Positions 26,388-34,605 of a DNA stretch of 45,749 nt are shown piece after piece. Within the stretch, counting starts at the first letter, position 1. Every line of letters starts with the position of its first letter. The DNA lies in NCBI GenBank assembly GCA_910580205.1, contig CAJTVP010000007.1, positions 43,182 through 88,930 on the forward strand. Direction: 5' to 3'. Under the pieces are notes generated by a model, which did not search any database, had not been told where the DNA came from, and saw nothing but the letters and a program-made list of their open reading frames with translations. The translations under genes were made by a program, and so were the position numbers. The stretch is from an uncultured Eggerthellaceae bacterium (lineage in GTDB: Bacteria > Actinomycetota > Coriobacteriia > Coriobacteriales > Eggerthellaceae).

Positions 26388-27335
26388 GTGGCAAAACGCA
26401 AACATCGTTTCCAGAATCAAAAAAGGAATGATCCTGCTCCTAGACCTGATGATATGGATATCGAGAACGCTGAAGTGGTCATCCGTGATATCACACCACC
26501 AGTTGAAGATCAGATGGATGTGAAGAGGTTGAAGAAGTTCAGCGAAAAGAAACCTGTTGATCATGTTATCGGTCAAACACGCATTATTGCTGTGATCAAT
26601 CAAAAAGGTGGCGTTGGTAAATCAACAACGGCCATCAATTTGGCGGCAGCATTGGGAGAACAAGGAAAATCAGTCCTTCTGGTGGATCTTGATCCTCAAG
26701 GGAACTCTTCAAGTGGTCTCGGCATAGAGAAGTCATTGGTTGAAAATTGCATATACGATGTTCTTCTCAATGACATCTCAATAGAAGACGCCATCATTCC
26801 TGATATATATCCTGATCTTGATATCGTTCCAGCAACCATCAATCTTGCTGGAGCAGAAGTTGAATTGGTTTCAGAGATGGCCCGTGAGAACAGATTGAAA
26901 GATGCGGTTGGGGTTGTTCGTGGGAAATATGACTATGTTCTCATCGATTGCCCTCCGTCTCTAGGCCTTTTGACTGTGAATGCCCTTGTAGCAGCAGACA
27001 AACTCCTCATCCCCATCCAATGTGAGTTCTATGCACTGGAAGGTGTGACAAAACTTCTTGAATCAATGAAACGTGTCAAAAGTCTCTTGAACCCAACCTT
27101 GGATATTTTCGGAGTGCTCCTCACGATGTATGACAATCGGACCACGTTATCCAAACAGGTGGTAGATGAAGTGAGGGGATATTTCGGAAAACTTGTTTTC
27201 AATACCATGATTCCTCGGACTGTGAAATTGTCTGAAGCTCCTAGCTTCGGAATGCCGATAACTGAATATGATCCTCACGGCAAAGGTGCGATCTGCTATC
27301 AAGAACTTGCGAAGGAAGTGATCGAGCGTGGCTAA
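26388..27335 (+). CDS. parA: Chromosome partitioning ATPase ParA (Soj)
   Basis: 315 residues from GTG with AAGGGGA seven to eight bases ahead. Deviant Walker ATPase that forms dimers on DNA and moves the ParB-parS complex at the origin. Walker A is NQKGGVGKSTTAINLA near residue 70, with the signature Lys; Walker A' VLLVDLDPQGNSSSG; Walker B DYVLIDCPPSLG. An N-terminal extension of about 60 hydrophilic residues precedes the ATPase core. Overlaps parB by eight bases. Confidence 0.96.
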   Translation: MAKRKHRFQNQKRNDPAPRPDDMDIENAEVVIRDITPPVEDQMDVKRLKKFSEKKPVDHVIGQTRIIAVINQKGGVGKSTTAINLAAALGEQGKSVLLVDLDPQGNSSSGLGIEKSLVENCIYDVLLNDISIEDAIIPDIYPDLDIVPATINLAGAEVELVSEMARENRLKDAVGVVRGKYDYVLIDCPPSLGLLTVNALVAADKLLIPIQCEFYALEGVTKLLESMKRVKSLLNPTLDIFGVLLTMYDNRTTLSKQVVDEVRGYFGKLVFNTMIPRTVKLSEAPSFGMPITEYDPHGKGAICYQELAKEVIERG

Positions 27336-28503
27336 GAACACCCGAAGCGGACTTGGAAGAGGGCTCAATTCTCTTCTCAACAGCTCAAACGATGCTCCTC
27401 GCACCACTGAAAGAGAGCGTATCGTTTATAACGAACATGAAGAGATAGATTATTCTGACCAAGATGCGAAATTGAGCGGGCAAACAGGCAGTTATGAACG
27501 CGTTTCCGTTTCATCTGGATCTAAATCTGCAGACCCCACTTTCGTCAACCAATCAAAACAAACTGGACCCATTGCTGCACCAAGTTCACCATCCCAACCT
27601 TCCAGTTTCATCAATGCTTCCATCACCTCCACCCCTGAGACGAAACAAACTAAAGAACAAGATGTTTCACGTGAAACAAATAAAGAGATCATTATTGAGA
27701 AAAAGAAACCAGAAGCGGATAGTGCTTTTGAGATCGATATCGAACTGATCGCTCCCAATCCTGATCAACCACGAACCAATTTCAAGAAAGAAGAGCTCGA
27801 AGAGCTTTCCAACTCCATTAAAAGAGAGGGTTTGATCCAACCCATATTGATCCGTGAGATCGATGGGTCATATCAGATCATCGCAGGAGAGCGCCGATGG
27901 CAAGCAGCTAAAAAAGCTGGTCTTGAAAAAGTTCCTGTGCAAATCAAGAATGTCGATGATGACAAAGCTCTCGAACTCGCATTGATCGAGAATATCCAAA
28001 GGTCTGACCTCAATCCCATTGAAGAAGCGTATGGATATCGCCGTCTCATGGAGCGTCGCAAGATGACGCAAGCCGATGTAGCTCAAGCGGTTTCAAAAGG
28101 CCGTTCCACTATCGCCAACGCTCTCCGTTTGCTTGATCTTCCAGAAGATGCTCAACAATTGCTGTTCGAAGATAAGATCACTGCTGGTCATGCTCGTGCG
28201 ATCCTTTCTGTGCCTAAAGAGTCAAGAGAATCACTTACGCAGAAGATCATTGATAACAATCTCAGCGTGCGAGAAGCGGAATCCATCGCCCGATTGCTAT
28301 CCAATAAAACCAATGCAGGAACCAATAAACGAGAGCCGCTTCCTGAAAGGTATAAATCAGTGGCTAAAGCTTTGCGTGATATCTTCGAGACCAATGTGCG
28401 CATCAAGTCATCTAAAGGGAAGAACAAGATAGAGATCGAATTCAAAGACGATAAAGAGCTTGAACGTCTTTTCAGAGAGATGACCGCTTCTTTTGACGAA
28501 TGA
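27328..28503 (+). CDS. parB: Chromosome partitioning CTPase ParB (Spo0J)
   Basis: 391 residues from a GTG overlapping parA. Binds parS, spreads as a CTP-dependent clamp and loads condensin. N-terminal TRSGLGRGLNSLL is the ParA-contacting peptide. Residues 30-130 are Ser/Thr/Pro-rich and disordered. ParB core from IELIAPNPDQPR, with CTP-binding IAGERRWQAAKKAGL and IENIQRSDLNPIEEA (parts quoted), then the parS-binding HTH (MTQADVAQAVSKGRSTIANALRL, start quoted) and a dimerising C-terminus. A parS site lies inside the gene. Its stop codon directly touches the rlmN stop codon on the other strand. Confidence 0.96.
   Translation: MAKNTRSGLGRGLNSLLNSSNDAPRTTERERIVYNEHEEIDYSDQDAKLSGQTGSYERVSVSSGSKSADPTFVNQSKQTGPIAAPSSPSQPSSFINASITSTPETKQTKEQDVSRETNKEIIIEKKKPEADSAFEIDIELIAPNPDQPRTNFKKEELEELSNSIKREGLIQPILIREIDGSYQIIAGERRWQAAKKAGLEKVPVQIKNVDDDKALELALIENIQRSDLNPIEEAYGYRRLMERRKMTQADVAQAVSKGRSTIANALRLLDLPEDAQQLLFEDKITAGHARAILSVPKESRESLTQKIIDNNLSVREAESIARLLSNKTNAGTNKREPLPERYKSVAKALRDIFETNVRIKSSKGKNKIEIEFKDDKELERLFREMTASFDE
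27663..27678. promoter_or_regulatory. parS site inside parB
   Basis: TGTTTCACGTGAAACA within the disordered linker, where it encodes part of DVSRETNKE. An intragenic parS in parB is also known from Bacillus subtilis spo0J. Third exact parS in 2.7 kb. Confidence 0.95.
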
Positions 28504-29547
28504 TCAAAGCGCCACAGATTTCAACTGGCCACAAGCGCCATGGATATCGAATCCCCGTGAATTACGAATGCTCACGGGGATTTGTGCTGATGAGAGCGCT
28601 TTAGACCATTCTTTGATCCTGCTCTTGCTTGATGGGTGATAATCAACCGCTTGCACCGCGTTGTACGGTAGAAGATTCACATGGCAGTGGATCCCTTCGC
28701 AAAAGATCATGAGGCTGTCCAGATCAGAGGGACTGTCATTCACTCCTTCTATCATCATGTATTCAAGCGTGACACGCCTTCCACTCTTCTCGTTGTATTC
28801 GATCAGCGCTTCCTGAAGATCGTCCAAAGTCATATTCGCGCATTTTGGCATGAGCATGTTTCTCGTGCGTTGTTTGGTCGCATGAAGAGATACCGCCAAT
28901 CGAAATTGCTCCGGCTCATCACCGAACCGGCGAATGCCTTCGATGATCCCCACCGTTGAAACAGTGATCTTCCGCGCTCCTATATGCAGTCCAGGATCTG
29001 TGTTGATGCGTCGAAGCGCAGAGATCGTCTGGTCATAATTCAAAAAAGGTTCCCCTTGCCCCATGACGACGACATTGGTGACCGGTCGTTCAAAAGCCTG
29101 GCTCACCAACTGCACCTGTCCAACGACCTCTGAAGCGGTGAGGTTCCTCCTGAATCCTTCATGGCCTGTCGCGCAAAAAGAACAAGCCATAGGACATCCA
29201 GATTGGCTGGAAATGCAAGCGGTCAACCGTTTGCCACCACGATCATCATCTTCAAACCCGACTGGCATTCCAACCGTTTCAACCGTCGCACCATCATCCA
29301 ACTCAACCAGCAGCTTGCAAGTACCATCTTGCGAGATCTCTTCCGCGACGGACTCAGCGCGTCCGAGCGGATGCTCTTTCGCCAGCTTCTCACGCAACGC
29401 CTTTGAAAGGTTGGTCATCTTCGAATAGTCAGAAACGTTATGCGTATGGAACCATTCATGGAGCTGTTTCGCCCTGAATCTCGGTTCCCCCATCTCAGTG
29501 AGGATGTCTTGAAGCTCCTCCACGCTCATGGTCCTCAAATCAGCCAT
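28504..29547 (-). CDS. rlmN: 23S rRNA/tRNA adenine-C2 methyltransferase RlmN
   Basis: 347 residues from ATG 29547 (TGGAG seven bases ahead; the frame is open to 29577). Radical-SAM enzyme that methylates C2 of A2503 in 23S rRNA and A37 of some tRNAs. The [4Fe-4S] motif is SGCPMACSFCATG; the conserved MGQGEPFLNYD and the C-terminal cysteine in GFDIHGACGQL (the methyl carrier/thiyl partner) are present. Convergent with parB: the two stop codons abut with no bases between, so transcripts must overlap. Confidence 0.96.
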   Translation of the reverse strand: MADLRTMSVEELQDILTEMGEPRFRAKQLHEWFHTHNVSDYSKMTNLSKALREKLAKEHPLGRAESVAEEISQDGTCKLLVELDDGATVETVGMPVGFEDDDRGGKRLTACISSQSGCPMACSFCATGHEGFRRNLTASEVVGQVQLVSQAFERPVTNVVVMGQGEPFLNYDQTISALRRINTDPGLHIGARKITVSTVGIIEGIRRFGDEPEQFRLAVSLHATKQRTRNMLMPKCANMTLDDLQEALIEYNEKSGRRVTLEYMMIEGVNDSPSDLDSLMIFCEGIHCHVNLLPYNAVQAVDYHPSSKSRIKEWSKALSSAQIPVSIRNSRGFDIHGACGQLKSVAL

Positions 29548-29570
29548 CTTCGCTCCATCATGCTTGAAAA

Positions 29571-29599
29571 GTGACAAGGATTTGATAGGCGATTATACT
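29571..29599 (+). promoter_or_regulatory. Promoter of the first ddl gene
   Basis: GTGACA (29571-29576), 17-base spacer, TATACT (29594-29599), 33 bases before the ATG. The -35 box lies in the rlmN leader. Confidence 0.7.
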
Positions 29600-29632
29600 T
29601 CTCCCAATGACAATCTGAAGAAATGAGAACAA

Positions 29633-30607
29633 ATGTTCGCAGTTCCAGACTCAAAAGATTGCAAAGTCGCGCTGATAGCCGGTGGAACAAGCGGCGAAAG
29701 AGACATTTCCCTCAAATCAAAAAACGGTGCTCTCCAAGCGCTTGAAGAAGCCGGATATCCCGTGACATGGATAGATCCTGCCGAAAAAGAGGATATCCAT
29801 CGGTTGATGGACGGTGGTTTCGATGTGGCTTTCCTGGCGCTTCATGGCAAAGGCGGTGAAGATGGTTCCATCCAAGGATTCCTTGAGACCATCGGGATGC
29901 CGTACACGGGCACTGGGATCGCAGGCAGCGCCATCAGCATCGACAAGCAAAAAGCGAAGGTGTTTTACCTGCATCACCAGATAAACACGCCACGATCTGC
30001 GTACATCCGCAGGTCAGAGCCTTACGATGCTGCTGAGCTCATCGCTGATCTAGGCGAAAAGCTGGTCGTGAAAGCGGCCACAGAGGGCTCCTCATTGGGC
30101 GTATACATCACTGAAGGGGAGCAGGAGCTTGCCCAAGCGATCGAAGATGCGCTCGCCATCGATACCGCGGTCCTGGTGGAGCAATACATCGCAGGCCGCG
30201 AGTTCACCGTCGTGGTGCTGGGAGCCGGTGAAACCGCCGAAGCGCTCCCCATCATAGAGATCATCCCCCGCGCCGCCTCCTATGACTTCGATTCCAAATA
30301 CGCCCCCGGCGGCTCAGAGCACATCTGTCCCGCCCAGATCCCTGATGAGACCACGGCCCTTATTCAGCGCATGGCGATCCAGTCCCACAACGCCCTTTCA
30401 TGCCATGGCGTCTCGCGGACGGACTTCATCCTTGACGCTGATGGGATCCCATGGGTCTTGGAGACGAACACCCTTCCCGGCATGACCGCAACGTCTCTTC
30501 TGCCGGACGCGGCGAAGGCCGCAGGGATCTCATTTCCAGACCTTTGCAAACGGCTTATTGAGAGCGCGTATGAGAAGCAATGCGTTTTAAAGACAGGTAC
30601 GTGTTAG
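29633..30607 (+). CDS. ddl: D-alanine--D-alanine ligase, standard type
   Basis: 324-residue ATP-grasp ligase that joins two D-alanines for peptidoglycan. N-terminal GGTSGERDISLKS holds the catalytic Glu, then ALHGKGGEDGSIQGFLE, SIDKQKAK, the phosphate-binding loop TEGSSLGVY, and the omega loop YDFDSKYAPGG keeping the Tyr equivalent to Tyr216 of E. coli DdlB, which selects D-Ala as second substrate. C-terminal LETNTLPGMTATSLLP binds Mg-ATP. Own promoter; 105 bp before the convergent pyridoxamine kinase. A second, more divergent ligase lies at 33412-34461. Confidence 0.94.
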   Translation: MFAVPDSKDCKVALIAGGTSGERDISLKSKNGALQALEEAGYPVTWIDPAEKEDIHRLMDGGFDVAFLALHGKGGEDGSIQGFLETIGMPYTGTGIAGSAISIDKQKAKVFYLHHQINTPRSAYIRRSEPYDAAELIADLGEKLVVKAATEGSSLGVYITEGEQELAQAIEDALAIDTAVLVEQYIAGREFTVVVLGAGETAEALPIIEIIPRAASYDFDSKYAPGGSEHICPAQIPDETTALIQRMAIQSHNALSCHGVSRTDFILDADGIPWVLETNTLPGMTATSLLPDAAKAAGISFPDLCKRLIESAYEKQCVLKTGTC

Positions 30608-30692
30608 GAAAAACACAAACCTGCACCTTAGAACGCTTCTCAGAGCTTTATAGATCAATTCAAAGGTTTTGCTCGATCTCTCCCTTTGCGCT

Positions 30693-30712
30693 CAGGCGTC
30701 CCAAGCCTGTTT
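30693..30712 (+). terminator. Small hairpin behind the first ddl
   Basis: CAGGC (30693-30697) pairs with GCCTG (30705-30709) and is followed by TTTC. Short stem; weak evidence. It would serve the convergent ddl and pyridoxamine kinase transcripts. Confidence 0.35.
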
Positions 30713-31638
30713 CACAGAGCGCTGACTTTGCCAAGGAGCGGTTCGAAGCTGACGCCTCGGTCCATGAAATGAGGCTGCTCCGCTGACACCAGCATGGCGT
30801 CATGGACGAAGTTCCCCGCGAAAGCCACCGCCTCAACCAGCGAACGGCCTTTCATGATGCCAGCCAAGACACAGGACGCGTACACGTCTCCGGTGCCATG
30901 GAGCATATACGGCACGTATTCGTTTTCGACTTCGATGATGTCATCCATGGAAGCGCCGCCCACGAAATTGCGGATAACGCTTTCACCCTCTCGTTGGATG
31001 CCTTTGAGGACCACGTTCTTCGCGCCAAGATCAAGCAACGCGCGCACCATGCGCTCAGCTTCATCATCTGAGATGGCGGTCCCAGCCCACTCATCTCCAA
31101 TGGGTTCGCCCAGTATGATGGCTGCTTCCGTCAGGTTCGGCGTGAGCACGTCCGCATCCTTGGCCAGATCAGCCATGGCTTCGCAGAGCTCTGGGGTGTA
31201 CGTGGGATACACCTTGCCATGGTCCGCCATGACAGGGTCCACGAAACGGATGGCCTCAGGGAATTGCTGATAGATCTGGCGAATGATCGCCACCTGCTCA
31301 GGCGCGCCCAGAAAGCCAGAATACACGGCATCGATCTCAACGTCTATCTTCTGCCAGGCTGCCAGGTAATCGGAGAGGATGTCGGTCGTGTCATGCATGT
31401 ACCACCCAGGAAAAGCGGTGTGAGAGGAGAAAAGCCCCGTGGGAACAGGGCACACATCGCATCCCGCGGCAGACAGGACGGGGATGGCCACCCCCAAAGA
31501 GCACTTTCCGTAGCCGCACAGATCATGCACAGCGGCTATGCGGGGTATGTATGAATCATTCCGCTCGTACAAGAAGACCGCTTCTGGGTCTCCATGGATC
31601 AAGGCGTTGTTCGTATCCGTTTCATTGAAATCCTTCAT
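30712..31638 (-). CDS. Pyridoxamine/pyridoxal kinase (PdxK/PdxY family)
   Basis: 308-residue ribokinase-fold kinase of the vitamin B6 salvage route, making pyridoxal or pyridoxamine 5'-phosphate with ATP. Seen: RIAAVHDLCGYGKCSLGVAI, FSSHTAFPGW, FVDPVMADHGKVYPTYTPE, LTPNLTEAAIILGEP and the catalytic/anion-hole HGTGDVYASCVLAG. These distinguish it from ThiD. An extra 30 residues at the N-terminus precede the first strand. The product is the cofactor of the aminotransferase at 32095. A small membrane protein lies upstream on the same strand. Confidence 0.9.
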   Translation of the reverse strand: MKDFNETDTNNALIHGDPEAVFLYERNDSYIPRIAAVHDLCGYGKCSLGVAIPVLSAAGCDVCPVPTGLFSSHTAFPGWYMHDTTDILSDYLAAWQKIDVEIDAVYSGFLGAPEQVAIIRQIYQQFPEAIRFVDPVMADHGKVYPTYTPELCEAMADLAKDADVLTPNLTEAAIILGEPIGDEWAGTAISDDEAERMVRALLDLGAKNVVLKGIQREGESVIRNFVGGASMDDIIEVENEYVPYMLHGTGDVYASCVLAGIMKGRSLVEAVAFAGNFVHDAMLVSAEQPHFMDRGVSFEPLLGKVSAL

Positions 31639-31696
31639 ATGGTCTCTACCCCTTCATCACAGATCAGCCGATGTTCGCCAGATGTTCACCACTGAT

Positions 31697-31924
31697 TCAT
31701 CGATCCTTGTCCTCTTGCTGCATCTCTTCTTCGCCCTCTTCCATCTCGTCATAGAACAAAGACCATTCATCTTCCGCAGGCGCGTGGTTCTTGTATTTTC
31801 GCCGCGTGTTGAACTCGAAGATCACGCAGGCGATGATGCTGATGATGATGCCCGCGCCCACCAAGATGCCAATCCCAGCATAGGTCTCGAACAGGAAATG
31901 GTACAGTTCAACGAAATCCATCAT
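31697..31924 (-). CDS. Small single-span membrane protein, unknown
   Basis: 75 residues. One strong membrane span near residues 15-38 (GIGILVGAGIIISIIACVIF) followed by basic NTRRKYK and a very acidic tail (MEEGEEEMQQEDKDR). AAGG precedes the ATG pair. The positive residues after the span put the acidic tail in the cytoplasm. No family recognised. It is 58 bp upstream of the pyridoxamine kinase on the same strand and may be cotranscribed. Confidence 0.65.
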   Translation of the reverse strand: MMDFVELYHFLFETYAGIGILVGAGIIISIIACVIFEFNTRRKYKNHAPAEDEWSLFYDEMEEGEEEMQQEDKDR

Positions 31925-32009
31925 CCAACCTTTTCCACAGGGTATTCCTCCTCGGTATTATAGCCAGACGACCGCTGATTCTTTTCCTATCACGCAGATA
32001 AGCGGGCCA

Positions 32010-32040
32010 ATGATGAAAAGAGTTCCATGCATTTCATCAT
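32010..32040. promoter_or_regulatory. Inverted repeat upstream of the aminotransferase
   Basis: ATGATGAAA (32010-32018) and TTTCATCAT (32032-32040), nine perfect pairs around a 13-base spacer, 55 bases before the aminotransferase start. It could be a regulator-binding dyad or an RNA hairpin; no adjacent regulator gene is present. Confidence 0.4.
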
Positions 32041-32094
32041 CCTTTCAAGTCATGGCCTAGAATATCCACCAAACGATTTGCACAAGGAGACACC

Positions 32095-33366
32095 GTGTCG
32101 AACACAGCGCATTTGGAATTCGATACATCAGGCAGCAAGGTCGCAGAGCGGATCCGGCATATGCGTTCATCCCCCGTTCGCGACCTTTTTTCCGCTGCCA
32201 CCCGGCCAGACATCATCTCCCTTTCCGGCGGGATGCCGGATGTGCGCTTGCTCCCGAAAGAAGACATAGATCTGGCGATGCAGGCCGCGGTCGCGGATGT
32301 TCACGCGCGCTCAGTGGCCTATCAATACGGACCTACGGATGGGCGGCCGGAAACGCGCAAAGTGGTCACGGGTCTTTTGCGGGACATCGGCGTGCGCGCG
32401 AAGCCGGAGAACGTGGTCCTGACCAGCGGCGCGCAAGAAGCCCTTGACCTCCTGGCGAAAGTCTTCATAGACCCCCAAGACATCATCCTCACTGAAGGAC
32501 CAACGTATCTTGGCGCTTTGCAGGCGTTCTCCGCCTATCAACCGGATATCCACGCCATTCCCATGGATGATGACGGAATGCGCATGGACCTGTTGGAAGA
32601 GGAGCTCAAGCGCATCGGCAAGAACAACCCGAAACTCAAATTCCTCTACACCATTCCCAACTTCCAAAACCCCAGCGGAGTCACCATGGCTCCTGAACGC
32701 CGCCGCCGGCTCATCGAATTGAGCCACGAATACGGCTTCCTCATCATCGAAGACGATCCCTACGGCCGCATCCGCTTCGACGGAGGCCATCAGATCCCGC
32801 TCAAGGCCTTGGATGATCAAGTCGTCTACCTGGGGACCATCTCGAAGATATTCGCGCCAGGGCTGCGCGTGGGCTGGATCGTCGCCCCCCGGCACGTCCT
32901 CTCAAAGGTGCTTCTCGCGAAGCAGGGCGCTGACCTTTGCGGAAGTTCGCTCGACCAAGCGATCGTGCAGCATTATTTCGAGGATATCCCCTGGCAGAAC
33001 ACGCTGCAGAAGTTCATCGTCACATACACAGAGCGCCGAAACGCCATGCTGGCTGCGCTCAAAGAGTTCTTCCCCCCAGAGGCCACATGGACGCGCCCGC
33101 AAGGAGGCTTGTTCATCTGGGTCACACTGCCAGAGTACGTGGATACGGGCAGCATGCTGGCAGAAGCTCTGGAAGCAGGGGTGACCTACGTGCCGGGAGA
33201 TTCGTTCTTCCCAGGCGGTTGCGCGGGCAAGAACAGCATGCGCATCAACTTCAGCTACGAATCACCCGAAAGCATCACCGAGGCCATCGAGCGCTTGGCG
33301 AACGTGATCGAATCCCGCCTGGAGCTGTACCGCGTGTTCATCGAAGCGGGCGCTCTGAAGAGATGA
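32095..33366 (+). CDS. PLP-dependent aminotransferase, class I/II (2-aminoadipate/aromatic type)
   Basis: 423 residues from GTG with AAGGAG ahead. Fold-type I aminotransferase using pyridoxal phosphate. The N-terminal PDIISLSGGMPDVRLLP and YQYGPTDGRPETRKVV resemble MocR-type and LysN/aromatic aminotransferases. PLP features: TSGAQEALDLLAKV (phosphate), IPNFQNPSG (Asn near the ring), IIEDDPYGRIRF (Asp and Tyr), the Schiff-base Lys in GTISKIFAPGLRVGWI, and MRINFSY (substrate Arg). Substrate cannot be fixed from sequence; the adjacent iorAB-type aryl-pyruvate metabolism elsewhere in the window would fit an aromatic aminotransferase. 45 bp upstream of the second ddl on the same strand. Confidence 0.9.
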   Translation: MSNTAHLEFDTSGSKVAERIRHMRSSPVRDLFSAATRPDIISLSGGMPDVRLLPKEDIDLAMQAAVADVHARSVAYQYGPTDGRPETRKVVTGLLRDIGVRAKPENVVLTSGAQEALDLLAKVFIDPQDIILTEGPTYLGALQAFSAYQPDIHAIPMDDDGMRMDLLEEELKRIGKNNPKLKFLYTIPNFQNPSGVTMAPERRRRLIELSHEYGFLIIEDDPYGRIRFDGGHQIPLKALDDQVVYLGTISKIFAPGLRVGWIVAPRHVLSKVLLAKQGADLCGSSLDQAIVQHYFEDIPWQNTLQKFIVTYTERRNAMLAALKEFFPPEATWTRPQGGLFIWVTLPEYVDTGSMLAEALEAGVTYVPGDSFFPGGCAGKNSMRINFSYESPESITEAIERLANVIESRLELYRVFIEAGALKR

Positions 33367-33411
33367 CGCGAAGACCGTGCGGTTCCCTGCTGCAACAGCG
33401 GCGAGGAGCTG

Positions 33412-34461
33412 ATGAAAGAAAGCAGAACCACTGGTGAAAGGATGCCGAAAATGGGATTGAAAGTCGCCGTTCTCATGGGAGGCCAATCGTTCGAGCGTGA
33501 ATTCTCTTTGGAGAGCGGAAAGCTCGTGTGCGATGCGCTCAAAGAAGCGGGGCATCGGGTGGTTCCCTTGGACACCACCTCTGACCTGGTCCCCACGCTG
33601 CGCAGTGAAAAACCGGACGTCGTCTATAACGCGCTCCATGGAAAACACGGCGAAGATGGCACCATCCAAAGCCTTCTCGAGTTCCTGGGCATTCCCTTCG
33701 TCGGCTCCCCTGCGAGCGTCTGCCACCGCGCGTACAACAAAGATGCCCTGCACTCCAGCGTCAACAAGTACCGCGAGATATCCGGGGACACGGGCATCGC
33801 GTCCTGGCCTCAAGGCGTCTTCATCTCCAAAGACGCATTCAAGGACATGGGCGCGGCCACAGCGCTTGACCTGGTGCCAGAGCGCGTGATCGGCGGGTTC
33901 CCCGTGGCGGTGAAGCCGGCCCATGGCGGCAGCGCGCTGGGCATCCACAAGGTGACCAACGCCGATGACCTGGGCGAAGCCATCTTAGACGCGCTCTCCT
34001 ATGACGATGCGGTCAACATCGAACAGTGGATCGATGGCGTGGAACTGGCCGTTTCCATCCTGGGAAGCGGATGGGATGCGCAAGCGCTCCCGCCGGTGGA
34101 GATCATCGCCAAAGGCGAGTTCTACGATTCAGACGCGCGTCTGAACGCGGACAAGGTGGAGCTCATCTGCCCGGTCAGGCCTGAGTCGCTTTCAACGGAT
34201 CCCGCCGAAGCGGAAGCCATCCGAGCAGAGATAGAAAGGGCCGCCCTTGAGGTGTATCGGGCCTACAGCGTGCGTGACCTGGGGCGCATCGACATGATCT
34301 GGGATGGAGCGCAGGCGAAATGCTTCGAGGTGGATGTGTCTCCAGGCATGACCTCCCGTTCGCTGTTCCCCACAGCGTGCAAGGCTGCTGGGCTGACCAT
34401 GCCCGCGGTGATGGACCGCTTGGTCAGCGTGGCCGCAGGCCGCGCAGCCTTCGAGCGCTAA
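33412..34461 (+). CDS. D-alanine--D-alanine ligase-family enzyme, divergent second copy
   Basis: 349 residues (ATG 33412 after GAGGAG; later in-frame ATGs at residues 11 and 14). ATP-grasp ligase of the Ddl/Van family. The N-terminal GGQSFEREFSLESG, ALHGKHGEDGTIQSLLEFLG, KPAHGGSALGI and EVDVSPGMTSRSLFP are conserved. The omega loop reads FYDSDARLNADKVE, so the position of E. coli Tyr216 is Leu, and the loop is otherwise unlike the first Ddl (YDFDSKY). In known enzymes this loop decides between D-Ala, D-Lac and D-Ser. Specificity may therefore differ from the standard ligase at 29633. Followed by a palindromic element 36 bases behind the stop. Confidence 0.9.
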   Translation: MKESRTTGERMPKMGLKVAVLMGGQSFEREFSLESGKLVCDALKEAGHRVVPLDTTSDLVPTLRSEKPDVVYNALHGKHGEDGTIQSLLEFLGIPFVGSPASVCHRAYNKDALHSSVNKYREISGDTGIASWPQGVFISKDAFKDMGAATALDLVPERVIGGFPVAVKPAHGGSALGIHKVTNADDLGEAILDALSYDDAVNIEQWIDGVELAVSILGSGWDAQALPPVEIIAKGEFYDSDARLNADKVELICPVRPESLSTDPAEAEAIRAEIERAALEVYRAYSVRDLGRIDMIWDGAQAKCFEVDVSPGMTSRSLFPTACKAAGLTMPAVMDRLVSVAAGRAAFER

Positions 34462-34497
34462 GCGCTCTCTGCGGCTCCACTCAATTGCTGCTCGTGA

Positions 34498-34605
34498 GGG
34501 GCGCCGGGGGGTGTCGCGCCGATTCGCGGAGGCAAGAAAATCTGTGGTAAAAACCACCACAGATTTCCGCAGCCGCAGTCTTAGGCGCGAGTGCCCCGGC
34601 GCCCC
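34498..34605. repeat. Long imperfect-palindrome intergenic element, copy 3
   Basis: 108-bp copy: outer arms GGGGCGCC (34498-34505) and GGCGCCCC (34598-34605), inner word GTGTCGCGCCGATTCGCGGA as in copy 1, core AAATCTGTGGT (34538-34548) against ACCACAGATTT (34556-34566). Compared with copy 2, two neighbouring core pairs are changed on both arms (TT to CT on one, AA to AG on the other, read from the loop outward as T-A to C-G and A-T to T-A). The outer arms are different in sequence from copies 1 and 2 but again self-complementary. Confidence 0.85.

Noticed and set aside
30709..30722. TGTTTCACAGAGC as a fourth parS
   Set aside because: Only the left half matches; the dyad is lost, so it is not a parS site.
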